NCBI RefSeq assembly: GCF_000317535.1
Contig: NC_019757.1
Coordinates: 1,649,001 to 1,713,000, forward strand
Source: Cylindrospermum stagnale PCC 7417
Lineage (GTDB): Bacteria > Cyanobacteriota > Cyanobacteriia > Cyanobacteriales > Nostocaceae
Length of the DNA stretch: 64,000 bases
Reading direction: 5' to 3'
Shown: piece after piece, positions 8,427-17,954 of the stretch
How positions within the stretch are numbered: position 1 is the first letter of the stretch
Layout of the letters: each line of letters begins with the position of its first letter
The notes under the pieces: generated by a model
What the model was told of the DNA's origin: nothing
What the model saw: the letters and a program-made list of their open reading frames with translations, nothing else
The model's database searches: none
Position numbers and translations under genes: made by a program

Positions 8427-9074
8427 ATGCCGAAAGCTGGTGATGGCGTTAGAAAAATGGCTTTGAAGCGCCGAACTGGGGCTGTATTACAGTTTAGTGC
8501 AGCTGGCGGTTTTGTGATTATTCCGCTTTTGCTACCTATTCCCCCAGGATTAAAACTCTTGGTTTGGCTTGGCTGCTTGGTTTGTGCAGCTTTCCTTTAC
8601 CAGCAAGGAAAGCATTTATGGATGCGAGCAAATCTAGCCACACAAGGGGCTGTAGGGGAAGAAAAAGTTGCCGAAACTTTAAAACCTCTGGAAAGTCAAG
8701 GTTGGAAGATTGAATATAACATCCCCCTAAAGCCCTGGGGTGATGCTGATGTGTTTCTGCATTCCCCTAAAGGTAATTACTTTGTCATCGATACCAAGAG
8801 TCAAAGAGGAGGAGTATTTTTTGATGGTTCTGTACTAAAGCAACGCTTCGGTAAGAAAGTTCACGAATTTAGGGGTGGAAAAGACTTATTGAAAGTTGTC
8901 GCAGGTCAAGCTGCCACTCTTAGAGATGTGAAACGGGTTAAATCTGTGCAGCCTATTCTGTGTTTTACACAAGCAAACTTAGAGGGAATTAAACAAAATC
9001 AAGATATTAATGGTGTGTATGTAGTAACTTCAGCAAAGTTAGTGAGTTTGTTAAAACAACTAGATAGAAATTAA
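8427..9074 (+). CDS. NERD domain (nuclease-related) membrane-anchored protein
   Basis: The 215-residue protein has two adjoining hydrophobic segments (about residues 18-35 and 38-58) and then a NERD domain. The domain reads GAVGEEKVAETL, GWKIEYNIPL, WGDADVFLHSP and FVIDTKSQRG, the last two giving the acidic and DxK residues of the restriction-endonuclease-like core. NERD proteins are predicted nucleases or DNA-binding proteins, often near helicases and signalling modules. No partner is adjacent here apart from the broken ATPase/DUF3226 pair downstream on the other strand. Biological role unknown. Confidence 0.8.
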   Translation: MPKAGDGVRKMALKRRTGAVLQFSAAGGFVIIPLLLPIPPGLKLLVWLGCLVCAAFLYQQGKHLWMRANLATQGAVGEEKVAETLKPLESQGWKIEYNIPLKPWGDADVFLHSPKGNYFVIDTKSQRGGVFFDGSVLKQRFGKKVHEFRGGKDLLKVVAGQAATLRDVKRVKSVQPILCFTQANLEGIKQNQDINGVYVVTSAKLVSLLKQLDRN

Positions 9075-9098
9075 TGCACAAATAACTAGAAATATAAT

Positions 9099-9956
9099 TT
9101 ACAAAGCTTGTAAAAATAACTTTAAACCATCAAAAGCCGGACTATCCCAGTTAAAATAACCCGCTTGTGCTGCTTCTCCTAAACGCTTATCTGGCGCAAT
9201 TTGTGACGCTAGCCAAACGCGTAAACGTGCTTTTGCTATATCTTTATTTTTCGGTTCTCTCCCTACTGTGGAATAAACACATTTAAAGTAATCATCTACA
9301 CATTGTATAGCTCGGTCTGTTGTCACTGCTTTTAAACAGACATCTTCTAGCATTCCATTATTTTGATAATCTGGCAAAATCAAAACGCTGACTTGGGGAC
9401 TTTCTCCAATAATTTGTTTGGGGCGATTTGGTATAGGTAATTTCCCAGTGTTTAAAAAGCCGCAGACACTATCAAATGCATTTATGGCTGAATCATCGGC
9501 ATCCCGTGTAATACCTAGAGAAACTACTTCATTATAACTAGGTCGCAAATGTAGTGTTTTCAAATAATTTCCAAGTCCCTGTTTACCTCCATAATTTTCT
9601 ACCTAAATATCAGAGGATGTCTGAGAAGTTGTTAGTGATAAATCAAACACTGGTAGATCCCCCTAAATCCACGCCAGTCGCTCATGGGGAGCCACTGCGT
9701 TGGACGGGTTTCCCTGCTTAAAGCAAGTGGCGTGGAGACCCCCAAGACCGCGCTGGCTCCCCTTTTTAAGGGGGACTTTGACTCTTGTTCCCCCCGGAAG
9801 GGGGGTTAGGGGGGATCTCGATCAATTTTGATACTTTTCAGACATCCTCTCAGTAATGTTAAGATGATTTAGAAATGCATTGAAAAATAAGACTTCTTCT
9901 GAACCTTCACCAATAAGTAGTTTTGGCTTGGAGAGTTGCTGCGATTTGCTAGACAT
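9099..9956 (-). pseudogene. DUF3226 (Toprim/OLD-like) protein, split by MITE
   Basis: The gene began at an ATG (9954-9956) that shares one base with the stop of the ATPase upstream, giving a TGATG translational-coupling junction. The first 34 codons (KPKLLIGEGSEEVLFF) are typical of the acidic start of Toprim-like DUF3226 proteins. The frame is then interrupted by the element at 9613-9849 and resumes downstream (ENYGGKQGLGNYLK, TRDADDS with the acidic pair, DGLKLFLQAL). Removing the element and one TCA duplication restores the frame, except for one TAG (9602-9604) where a CAG would fit. A 154-aa C-terminal fragment from an ATG at 9563 could still be translated. Confidence 0.82.
9613..9849. 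mobile_element. TNA-flanked MITE family, complete copy B
   Basis: The element has ends GAGGATGTCTGAGAAGT and ACTTTTCAGACATCCTC and a 3-bp TCA duplication (9610-9612 and 9850-9852). Its interior holds G/C blocks (CCCCTAAATCC, AAGGGGGACTTTG) shared with copies C and D but no coding capacity. It splits the DUF3226 gene. A GAG terminus with a TNA duplication is reminiscent of the IS1031 group of the IS5 family, which I infer as the possible source of transposase. Confidence 0.88.
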
Positions 9957-11020
9957 CAGCGAATCTCCCAGTCCAATTCTTCTGAGGTCTCTAAAGCTTC
10001 TTGGTCATAAGTAATGGCTTTAATTTCATCTTTTACTCTATCAAGTCGATGATAGCGAAAATCATATTTATCACTATTTTTAAATGCTTCGTGCGCTGCT
10101 ATGATGCACTCTCGACTGTGGGTAGTGGCAAAGATTTGTACATCTGCTCTTCTAGCAGCATCAGCGATTGCTTTCCAGACATTTGTTAAAACTGAGTGAT
10201 GTAAACCATTTTCAATTTCATCAATTAAAACAGTTCCACCTTTAGCATTAGCTATTGCTAAGACGATTGATAGTAAGCGTCCTATTCCTTCTCCCATTAA
10301 TGGTAATGGTACAAGCTGAGACACACCAATATCACCGTATATTATTGCTTCACTATCTACTAACACAGTAAGACGTTTCAAGCGTGGTTCTAATAAGCGT
10401 AGAGTTTGTAAAACTGCTTCTTGTTGCCCAACACGTTCCAGGTTACTAAAGCGCACAGTATCTTCTTTAGAAGAGCGGATATTAGTAGTTAAATAGATGC
10501 CTAGAGGAAATTTTTCTTTTCTAGAACGAGTACCAATTAATTTACCGTCGGCTGTTAGAGAGATGCGTGATGCACTTTTTTTATTTATTTGATATTCCAA
10601 TACTAAGGTGTTATGTGGTTTAAACTCGGTTGTTAGTGATGCGTTAGATTGCAAATCCTCAAAATCTTCAAATAGTGATAGTTGTTTTTTTGATTCATTT
10701 AAATAAATTTCCAGGAATCGTTCTATTTGATTATTTTCAATACCACTTAGTTTAATAATATTATCAATCATTTCTTGTCCAAAGAAAAATCCTCTCATTT
10801 CTTCCATATCTTCAAATCTACCACTCTTTCCTATACCTCGTAGACGATTAATTTGTAATAATGATTCAGGATTATTTGGGTTGATAAAAATAAAAATGGC
10901 TTCTAAAAGTGAAGTTTTACCAACATTATTTTTGCCACCAATTAAGTTGATTCTTTCCAGTGGTTCAATGGTAAAGTTCTGGAAGCAACGAAAGTTTTTG
11001 AGTGTTAATGAGCGCAACAT
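9956..11020 (-). CDS. AAA-family ATPase (RecF/SMC-like, AAA_15/21)
   Basis: The 354-residue protein begins LRSLTLKNFRCFQNFTIEPL, the standard start of RecF/OLD-type ATPases, followed by a P-loop (GGKNNVGKTSLLEAI). The signature region GEGIGRLLSIVLAIANAKGG, Walker B (GTVLIDEIENGLH) and the switch His (IFATTHSREC) are all present. ATPases of this type paired with a Toprim/DUF3226 partner resemble a split OLD nuclease, a layout often found in phage-defence islands; that role is inferred. The partner gene overlaps its stop codon and is inactivated, so this ATPase is probably an orphan now. Confidence 0.85.
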   Translation of the reverse strand: MLRSLTLKNFRCFQNFTIEPLERINLIGGKNNVGKTSLLEAIFIFINPNNPESLLQINRLRGIGKSGRFEDMEEMRGFFFGQEMIDNIIKLSGIENNQIERFLEIYLNESKKQLSLFEDFEDLQSNASLTTEFKPHNTLVLEYQINKKSASRISLTADGKLIGTRSRKEKFPLGIYLTTNIRSSKEDTVRFSNLERVGQQEAVLQTLRLLEPRLKRLTVLVDSEAIIYGDIGVSQLVPLPLMGEGIGRLLSIVLAIANAKGGTVLIDEIENGLHHSVLTNVWKAIADAARRADVQIFATTHSRECIIAAHEAFKNSDKYDFRYHRLDRVKDEIKAITYDQEALETSEELDWEIR

Positions 11021-11111
11021 AGCTTAATTAATTGCCTCAGCATTGTTGAAGCTTCTTACTCCTATAATTTTATCTTCTTTTATGTCAATTATTTGACTAT
11101 CATGCTACATA

Positions 11112-11140
11112 AAAAAATCCCCTGGCATTTCTACCAGGGG
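11112..11140 (-). terminator. Rho-independent terminator of clpC
   Basis: On the minus strand a perfect 7-bp stem (CCCCTGG/CCAGGGG) with loop TAGAAATG is followed by ATTTTTTT, about 40 bp after the clpC stop codon. Confidence 0.85.
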
Positions 11141-11178
11141 GAAATATTTACTTTAATAACAGTGATGAGGTCTAAATA

Positions 11179-13632
11179 TTAGCCAACACTTGCTAATAAA
11201 AACTCGCGTGTTTCTGGCTTGGTTACTCTTACCTGTCCGTCATCATCAATATCGACAATGGCGGTGTCTCCATCGGCGATTTGACCAGACAGTAGTGCTT
11301 CGGCGAGAGAATCTTCTAACAGGCGCATAATTGCCCGACGTAACGGCCTAGCGCCGTAGCTGGGGTTGTAGCCTTCTTGTACTACACGCTCTTTGAAGCG
11401 ATCGCTAACTTCTAGTTTAATTCCCCTTTCAGTCAAGCGGCCAGCCACATCGAGCAGCATAATTTCAGCAATTTGCTTGACTTCATCCTTACCCAACTGA
11501 GTAAAGACGATAATCTCATCTAAACGATTCAGGAACTCAGGACGGAAGTAAGCTTTCAATTCCTCATTGACTAAGGTGCGAATGCGGTTGTAACTAGCTT
11601 CTGATTGATTGTCGGCGAACTCAAAGCCTAAACCACTACCGCCTTTTTCAATCACCTTAGAACCGATGTTAGATGTCAAAATGATCAGCGTGTTCTTGAA
11701 GTCCACTTTCCGACCTTTGGCGTCGGTGAGTTGACCATCATCCAAGATTTGCAGCAACATATTGAATACATCGGGGTGCGCTTTTTCGATTTCGTCGAAT
11801 AGCAGCACTGAGTATGGTTTGCGCCGCACAGCTTCTGTTAGTTGCCCGCCATCGTCGTAGCCAACGTAACCAGGTGGAGAACCAATCAGCTTGGAAACGG
11901 TGTGGCTTTCCATGAATTCCGACATATCTAGGCGAATCATCGCTTCTTCGGAACCGAAGAAATATGCAGCTAATGCCTTCGCCAATTCAGTTTTACCAAC
12001 TCCGGTGGGGCCAGAGAAGATAAAGCTAGCAATTGGGCGATTGGGATTTTTTAGCCCGACACGTGCGCGACGAATGGCGCGAGAAACAGATGTAACTGCT
12101 TGTTCTTGACCGATGAGGCGTTGGTGAAGCGTGTCTTCTAGGTGTAATAGCAACTCTGATTCAGATTCCGTCAGTTTGTTAACTGGTACTCCTGTCCAAG
12201 AAGCGACAATTTGGGCGATGTCTTCTTCGCCAACGATGGGGATCGTAACAGTTTTATCGGTTTCTGATTCGGCGTGCAGTTGTGTTTGCAGTTCCAATTC
12301 TTGGCCGCGTAACTTGACAGCTTTGCCAAAGTCTTGGACTCTAATGGCGTCCTCTTTGGATTTGGTAACGCTGATTAGTTCGCGCTTGAGTTCTTTATTG
12401 GTGGAAGAGCGAGAGTTTCGCAAATGCACACGAGAGCCAGCTTCGTCAATTAAGTCGATGGCTTTATCTGGCAAAAAGCGATCGCTAATATAACGCTCTG
12501 ACAACTCTGCTGCTGCCAAAATTGCCGCATCAGAAATATGCACTTTGTGGTGCTGTTCATAAGCACTGCGTAAGCCGTAGAGAATTTGGACAGTTTCCTC
12601 AATCGAGGGTTCACCTACCAAAATCGGTTGGAAACGCCGCTCTAAAGCAGCATCGCGCTCAATGTGCTGACGATATTCCTTGAGGGTGGTAGCACCAATG
12701 CACTGGAGTTCACCCCGTGCTAAGGCTGGCTTGAGGATGTTAGCTGCATCCAAACCGCCTTCTGTACCACCAGCGCCAACTAAGGTATGTACTTCGTCAA
12801 TTACCAGGATGATATTGCCCACAGAGCGAATTTCATCCATGATTTTCTTTAGGCGTTCTTCAAAGTCGCCGCGAAAGCGAGTCCCAGATACCAGAGATCC
12901 CATATCCAGACTAATAACTTGCTTGTTGAGCAAAATCTCTGGAGCATCTTGGTTAACAATACGTTGAGCGATACCTTCTGCGATCGCTGTTTTACCAACT
13001 CCCGGTTCCCCAATCAACACTGGGTTATTCTTAGTCCGTCGACCCAGAATTTGAATGGTACGCTCAATTTCCTTTCCACGACCAACTACGGGGTCGAGTT
13101 TGCCTTCTTGTGCTAGTTTGGTGAGATTTCTGCCAAACTCCTCTATAGTTAGTTTTTGGTTACGCTTTTGACTATTACCACCAACGAATACAGAGGCATC
13201 ATCACCCAAACGACGCATTACCGCAGTGCGGACAGCCTTTAGGTCAACCCCCAGATTTTGCAGTACTTTAGCGGCGACTCCCTCGCCCGCTTCAGTTAAC
13301 CCCAATAATAAGTGTTCCGTGTTTATGTAGTTGTGTCCAAGGCTATGAGCTTCTCTAAACGATTGCTCGAACAAGCTTTTAACCTTGGGAGTAAAGGGAA
13401 TTTCTGGCGGGACAAAGCCAGATCCTCGACCAATAATTTTTTCTACTTCGCGACGTGCATCTTTGAGGGTAACGCCCAACTCGGTCAGCACCTTAGCAGC
13501 AACCCCTGTTCCTTCTCCCATCAACCCTAGGAGAATTTGTTCCGTTCCTACAAAATTGTGTCCCAGTCGGCGTGCTTCCTCCTGGGCTAGCATAATTACT
13601 CTAATGGCTTCGGAAGTGAAGTGTTCAAACAT
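11179..13632 (-). CDS. clpC: ClpC, Clp protease ATP-binding (Hsp100) subunit
   Basis: The 817-residue protein has the full ClpC order: two N-terminal Clp repeats ([20 protein letters not shown], then NTEHLLLG), AAA1 with Walker [14 protein letters not shown] and Walker [16 protein letters not shown], a UVR-type middle helix region, and AAA2 with [14 protein letters not shown] and [13 protein letters not shown]. The LGFEF segment near residue 680 is the P-loop that docks to ClpP. ClpC unfolds substrates for ClpP. In cyanobacteria it is essential in known cases and is linked to turnover of phycobilisomes and stress-damaged proteins. A clear terminator follows. Confidence 0.97.
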   Translation of the reverse strand: MFEHFTSEAIRVIMLAQEEARRLGHNFVGTEQILLGLMGEGTGVAAKVLTELGVTLKDARREVEKIIGRGSGFVPPEIPFTPKVKSLFEQSFREAHSLGHNYINTEHLLLGLTEAGEGVAAKVLQNLGVDLKAVRTAVMRRLGDDASVFVGGNSQKRNQKLTIEEFGRNLTKLAQEGKLDPVVGRGKEIERTIQILGRRTKNNPVLIGEPGVGKTAIAEGIAQRIVNQDAPEILLNKQVISLDMGSLVSGTRFRGDFEERLKKIMDEIRSVGNIILVIDEVHTLVGAGGTEGGLDAANILKPALARGELQCIGATTLKEYRQHIERDAALERRFQPILVGEPSIEETVQILYGLRSAYEQHHKVHISDAAILAAAELSERYISDRFLPDKAIDLIDEAGSRVHLRNSRSSTNKELKRELISVTKSKEDAIRVQDFGKAVKLRGQELELQTQLHAESETDKTVTIPIVGEEDIAQIVASWTGVPVNKLTESESELLLHLEDTLHQRLIGQEQAVTSVSRAIRRARVGLKNPNRPIASFIFSGPTGVGKTELAKALAAYFFGSEEAMIRLDMSEFMESHTVSKLIGSPPGYVGYDDGGQLTEAVRRKPYSVLLFDEIEKAHPDVFNMLLQILDDGQLTDAKGRKVDFKNTLIILTSNIGSKVIEKGGSGLGFEFADNQSEASYNRIRTLVNEELKAYFRPEFLNRLDEIIVFTQLGKDEVKQIAEIMLLDVAGRLTERGIKLEVSDRFKERVVQEGYNPSYGARPLRRAIMRLLEDSLAEALLSGQIADGDTAIVDIDDDGQVRVTKPETREFLLASVG

Positions 13633-13865
13633 AGCGGGTTATTGCTCCCTTGCTGCTTGGACTTTGGGTGAGATAAAGTTCACCCTCATCTAAAGTTTCT
13701 TGTATTTTCTTAAAGATAATGTATCTTTATTTAAAGTTAAATGGCAGTGGTGAGAGCCGTAAGAGCTAAGGTGTGGTTGCCGTCATCAGCCTAAAATGGC
13801 GAAATTGTGAGACTCCTACGTCCTTAAATCTTAATGAATTTTAAATGCTGTGAGCTGTAAGAATT

Positions 13866-14162
13866 ATGACAGAATTTCCCGGAAGTAAAGATCAACAGCA
13901 TCCTCTTTACAATCGCGATCGCCCCTTTATTGATATTCTACTCACTCAAGAGGCAACAGATTACAATTTGGCAGAACTTGCTCGGCTAAAAATTCGTTAT
14001 CAAGGGTTCCCAGGTGCTAGAGACATTCAACAAGACCTAGATAAAGCCTTGCAGCGCTGGGGTTTGACCGAATCTGAACTTTTTGAAAAAACTCAAGCAC
14101 TTCACAAGGTTGGGGGAATTTATCAAAGTCGCGGCAAAAAAGAAGAGCAAGATTGGAACTAG
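13866..14162 (+). CDS. DUF3288 family protein
   Basis: A 98-residue soluble protein with the conserved opening KDQQHPLYNRDRPFIDILL, then a helical body (NLAELARLKIRYQGFPGARD) and a charged C-terminus. This matches the small DUF3288 family, which as far as I know is confined to cyanobacteria and has no known function. It has its own upstream region, divergent from clpC. Confidence 0.75.
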   Translation: MTEFPGSKDQQHPLYNRDRPFIDILLTQEATDYNLAELARLKIRYQGFPGARDIQQDLDKALQRWGLTESELFEKTQALHKVGGIYQSRGKKEEQDWN

Positions 14163-14217
14163 GCTTTAGGCATTGTTTTATCCCACTTTTTCCTCATTTA
14201 TCCTGCGGTTTTTGTGT

Positions 14218-14391
14218 TATAATTTCTAGCTATACGGCAGGGAGTGCCGGAATTAACGCTTGAGGAGCTAGTTGGAAGACTAGGTGAACATTAACAAAAA
14301 ACAGTTATTGTGCCCAAGAAACCTGAAGCCTTTTGGTTAAGGTACTTCACTTTTTTTCAATATAAATAAACCCGCTTAGACGGGTTTATTT
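14218..14391 (+). ncRNA. Candidate small RNA between DUF3288 and lipoprotein genes
   Basis: A consensus -10 box (TATAAT, 14218-14223) is followed by about 165 bases without a convincing gene, ending in a strong hairpin terminator (14364-14391). Internal complementarities include CTAG/CTAG around TTGGAAGA (about 14269-14284) and GTGAA/TTCAC. There is no good -35 box. It could instead be a processed 3' UTR of the DUF3288 mRNA. I do not recognise a known RNA family. Confidence 0.3.
14364..14391 (+). terminator. Hairpin terminator AAATAAACCCG/CGGGTTTATTT
   Basis: A perfect 11-bp stem with loop CTTAGA; the descending arm ends in TTTATTT. It sits about 200 bp after DUF3288 and 90 bp before the next start. 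Confidence 0.75.
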
Positions 14392-14478
14392 GTGACTAAT
14401 TTCGATTTAAATGTAACTTTGGGTAGTTGCCAGCAGCGAATACAATAAGTTAGCTACATATCCTGCTGGGAGACTTTG

Positions 14479-15192
14479 ATGAAAAGTTACAGTTTTTTGC
14501 AAAAAATTACTACAGCGATTATCATATCCAGCCTTTCTTTATCCTGTGGTGCAACTGCTAAAAGAGAAACAAATCAAGCACAAGCTACTAATAAGCCAAA
14601 GCCAGAACCAACTATTGTCTACGGTGACTTAATTATTAAAGAACAATCAGATTATCTGATGATTCCCGTTAATCTCCCAGGACAGGATAACGATAAAGAA
14701 AGTAATTCTGGATATTCCCGTGATTACAAAAGAGAAAACCTACTATATAATATCATTTTTTATCATAAACAAAATGGTGATGCTCATCTTTTATTAAAGA
14801 AGAAAGCCATAATAAATTCCTTCGATTTCTTAGAAACAAAGACAGCAGGCAAAGTATCCACAAGGCTTTGGTTATATAAAATTTTTGACCAAGATACTAA
14901 TGGAGACAAAAAGCTAGATTATAAAGATGCCAGTATTGGTTATGTTTCTGATTTATCCGGCAAGAATTTGCAGCAAATTACTCCAAATAATACTCAATTG
15001 ATAAATTGGATTATTATCCCTAGTCAAAACGCCATTTTTCTGAAAATTATCAAAGACTCAGATAATGACAAAAAATTTACAGAAGCGGACAAGACAAACT
15101 TTGTCAGAGTTAGTCTTGATAAACCCGGTATGGGAATTGAAATTATTAGCGACCAAATAGAGCAAGAAATTAAGTCATATCTTCAAAAATAA
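14479..15192 (+). CDS. Lipoprotein with EF-hand-like calcium loops, unknown function
   Basis: The 237-residue protein has a signal peptide with lipobox LSLSCG (Cys near residue 23). The mature part contains two acidic loops of EF-hand spacing, DQDTNGDKKLDYKD and DSDNDKKFTEAD, which suggest Ca2+ binding. I know no named family for the rest. I used the ATG at 14479; a TTG one codon earlier is the alternative. It is followed by a gap to 15389 that ends in a palindromic repeat (GCGTAGCGTCTCGTAGAGA, near 15362-15381). Confidence 0.65.
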   Translation: MKSYSFLQKITTAIIISSLSLSCGATAKRETNQAQATNKPKPEPTIVYGDLIIKEQSDYLMIPVNLPGQDNDKESNSGYSRDYKRENLLYNIIFYHKQNGDAHLLLKKKAIINSFDFLETKTAGKVSTRLWLYKIFDQDTNGDKKLDYKDASIGYVSDLSGKNLQQITPNNTQLINWIIIPSQNAIFLKIIKDSDNDKKFTEADKTNFVRVSLDKPGMGIEIISDQIEQEIKSYLQK

Positions 15193-15388
15193 GGTAATTG
15201 CCATATATCTTTTCAGGTTATAAAAACCTTTATTTGGTGCTTTTAACAACTATTTTTGTACTAGTACATCACGGCGGAAATAAAGCTACCATTCACAATT
15301 GCTGAAAGCTTTACAGTACAAGCTTTTTAATTTTTAATTTCTAATTTTTAATTCCGCGTTCGCGTAGCGTCTCGTAGAGATAGCGGTA

Positions 15389-16450
15389 CTAGCTTTCTTG
15401 CAGAGCAATTAAGTGTTTTAGCCTTGATTCACATTCTTGATAAATCCAAAAAACTCGATTAATTCCTTGCACTTTCAACCAATTAACTGAAATATATAAA
15501 TATTCAACTTTAGTTTGTTTGGCAATTGCTTCTAACAAAATGCCTAACGATGATGCACCGATTCTAAATAAGAAAATACCCGCCCTTCGTGGTAAATTAA
15601 ACTGTCGCAGTGACCAAAGTCTACGAACTTTTTCTGTAACCAAGGGTTTGGTGTGCCAACTTGTCATTAATTCTTTGGCTTTTTGGCGATTACCTCTAGC
15701 TTGTTGGTAAGCAATTAGAGTTCTATACTCTATTGGATTAAGGGGATAAAGACCGCGTCCACCTTTAGGATAAAGAACTGGCTTATCATTTTCATTTTCG
15801 CTGGAGTGTGCGCTATAAACTCTGCCATTGATTTGCCATTCATATTTGATTTCTTTAACTCCAGGGTGGTGCTTGATATTAATGCTGCTCAAAAATGTGG
15901 TCAAACCAGGAATAACAAACACAGAACAAATTAAATACATTAAGGAATCAAACAAACTCCACTTCATACCAAGATTTAAACCATATACCAAAGTAGGTGA
16001 TATTGTTAATATTGAAGTAATTCCAAAAATTGTAGATGAAACATTGGCTCTAGTTTCTCCCACAAAATAATATAATTTTTGAACTATCCAACTTGCAATA
16101 TAAACGCCAAAGCCACAAGAGATCAAGTAGACAAATAAAGTTCCATCAAGACTCATTGTCTTATTCTTAGATAGCAGAGATAAAAAAGTAAAAATTAATG
16201 CCAGACTGATGGTAATTCGGATATTTAACTTAGGAATTGCTCTAACAGAAAAATAAATTAATTCTTTGGGTTTTGCTAATCCAAGGTCAATGGCTTGTAA
16301 ATCTTTATCAATATCATCTGTAGGAACTATTATCGTATTTTCGATGTTGGCATAATCTACATTTAATCCAGATGTAAATTCGCCATTGCGTTGATAAGCG
16401 TAAAAATGGCGATTATTGGGTTTTTTAAAATTAATTAAACTTGCTTCCAT
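15389..16450 (-). CDS. Hypothetical polytopic membrane protein
   Basis: A 353-residue protein I do not recognise. A soluble N-terminal part of about 75 residues is followed by four hydrophobic helices (about residues 78-93, 102-124, 138-158 and 168-188). The C-terminal soluble half has the segments YEWQINGRVYSAHSSEN and NPIEYRTLIAYQQARGN, ending in basic helices. Its AT-rich composition matches the neighbours. The genes around it (DUF4282, small lipoproteins) give no pathway hint. Confidence 0.55.
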   Translation of the reverse strand: MEASLINFKKPNNRHFYAYQRNGEFTSGLNVDYANIENTIIVPTDDIDKDLQAIDLGLAKPKELIYFSVRAIPKLNIRITISLALIFTFLSLLSKNKTMSLDGTLFVYLISCGFGVYIASWIVQKLYYFVGETRANVSSTIFGITSILTISPTLVYGLNLGMKWSLFDSLMYLICSVFVIPGLTTFLSSINIKHHPGVKEIKYEWQINGRVYSAHSSENENDKPVLYPKGGRGLYPLNPIEYRTLIAYQQARGNRQKAKELMTSWHTKPLVTEKVRRLWSLRQFNLPRRAGIFLFRIGASSLGILLEAIAKQTKVEYLYISVNWLKVQGINRVFWIYQECESRLKHLIALQES

Positions 16451-16589
16451 TCTTTTTCACCGATTTTTATCGATTTATATGGCAAAAATTACTGTTCGGT
16501 TAAGCTAATTTATGCTGATTTTTGCAGTATTAGCACACACAGGACTTACTCTTGAGCGATTATCATTGCGAGTAGGGAGTAAACAAAGC

Positions 16590-16898
16590 TTATTTATCTC
16601 GAATTTGTTCAAGATATTGAACCATTTTTGCTGTATTGTCTGCTGTTTTGATTCCAGCAACTAAACCTTCAAGTCCAATTCGGATAAACAGTAGCCAAAC
16701 TAGACCAATTAACGGAGATAAAATCAAGGAAGATAAACCTTTGACAAAACCTTGAGAAAAACTACCAATGACAATGCTTAAAATCGCTAAACCTGCCAGA
16801 AAAATCACAATTCCGTAAACAATGCCGATCACTTTAGGAGCGACAAATCTAGAGAAAGAAAAGTCAAATAATGAACCAAAAAATCCTTTGTTGTCCAT
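16590..16898 (-). CDS. DUF4282 family small membrane protein
   Basis: The 102-residue protein starts with FFGSLFDFSFSRFVAPKVI, the typical DUF4282 opening, followed by two long hydrophobic helices (about 22-45 and 54-78) and a short charged tail. The family is widespread and uncharacterised. Confidence 0.7.
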   Translation of the reverse strand: MDNKGFFGSLFDFSFSRFVAPKVIGIVYGIVIFLAGLAILSIVIGSFSQGFVKGLSSLILSPLIGLVWLLFIRIGLEGLVAGIKTADNTAKMVQYLEQIRDK

Positions 16899-17051
16899 AG
16901 TTTTGTACCTGGTGAATGTTGATTAAACAGAACTTACGCACAGTACTGCAATGGTGTGAGATTCTTTCCTGCGGTCAGAATGACAGAAATGCGTTCCCTG
17001 TGCCTAAGTCCTGTTCGAGTTAAATGGCTCTACCGTAGTTGGTTTTAGCAG

Positions 17052-17633
17052 CTACAACTTATCTACCCAACCGTTGTTAGTCAGAAACAAAGTTATTTCT
17101 TGCTCAGGTGGATTATCTTTAGTTTCTAATATTTTATTAAGTTCACTAATTGTTGCTTGCACTTCTGGATCTTCAACCCATTTACCAATGGTTTTAAATT
17201 TGTACGTATATTTAACGCTTGACATTTGCGGAGCGCCAGGATAACTCTGTGGTGGAGTAAAATTTATGATTTTGTCAACCTCCGCTTCGCCAATACAAAA
17301 TCTTCCTGATGGTTGGTTATAAAATTTTTGTCCCTCTGGTGTGAGGGAGTATTCAATTGAAGGTGAACCGGGTGTAATTTCTTTGCTAGATAACAAGCCA
17401 ACTTTTACCAAAGAATCAAGTGGCTTGATGGAGTTAGCGGTTCTTTTGTCTACTGTAACAGGAAACGGAAACAAAAACACTAAAAAACATCCGACTTTTT
17501 GTTTAGCTAAGATTGTGTTGATAGCCTGTTTAAAATTACCCTCATTAGCATCTTTAGGATTACTGCAACCTGACAAAATTAAACTTAAGCCGGTGAGAGT
17601 TAACACAATCATGCTAATCATTTTCGTTTTCAT
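17052..17633 (-). CDS. Hypothetical lipoprotein
   Basis: The 193-residue protein begins at the ATG 17631-17633 (a TTG four codons upstream would be in frame). A signal peptide ends in the lipobox LILSGC. The mature part has alternating polar segments (YSLTPEGQKFYNQ, GRFCIGEAEVDKII, YKFKTIGKWVEDPE). The family is unknown to me. A single extra Cys pair (GCF, FCIG) might form a disulfide. Confidence 0.6.
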   Translation of the reverse strand: MKTKMISMIVLTLTGLSLILSGCSNPKDANEGNFKQAINTILAKQKVGCFLVFLFPFPVTVDKRTANSIKPLDSLVKVGLLSSKEITPGSPSIEYSLTPEGQKFYNQPSGRFCIGEAEVDKIINFTPPQSYPGAPQMSSVKYTYKFKTIGKWVEDPEVQATISELNKILETKDNPPEQEITLFLTNNGWVDKL

Positions 17634-17739
17634 CTTGAACCTCAAATTATGTATAGGTTTTCATCGCGGCACTTTTGCAAATAACTTTGCCAGTCTATTT
17701 TGTATGCTTATGAGATGAAGCTTTAGTGAAACTTCCTCA

Positions 17740-17935
17740 GAGGATGTCTGATTCGTATCAAAATTGATCGAGATCCCCCCAACCCCCCTTGCAAAGGGGG
17801 GCAAAAACTTCTTAAAGTCCCCCAAGGATTGGGGAGCCAGCGCTGTCTTGGGGGTCTTACCCATGAGCGACTGGCGTGGATTTAGGGGGATATACTTATG
17901 TTTGATTTATCACAAACAACTTTTCAGAACTCCTC
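17740..17935. mobile_element. TNA-flanked MITE family, complete copy C
   Basis: The ends are GAGGATGTCTG and AACTCCTC, with TCA duplicated at 17737-17739 and 17936-17938. It is oriented like copy A and opposite to B and D. The interior has ATCGAGATCCCCCCAACCC and the CCACGCCAGTCGCTCATGGG-type segment shared with copy B. It lies between two divergently placed small secreted-protein genes and disrupts nothing visible. Confidence 0.85.
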
Positions 17936-17954
17936 TCACAAGCAATATGTAGAA

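Noticed and set aside
14225-14300. Short coding-like frame (VPELTLEELVGRLGEH)
   Set aside because: Only about 16 codons from a GTG without a ribosome site; more likely chance or a tiny remnant within the candidate RNA.
17661-17952. Open frames in the GAGGATGT element copy C
   Set aside because: They cross the element ends and G-rich blocks, and do not exist in the other copies.
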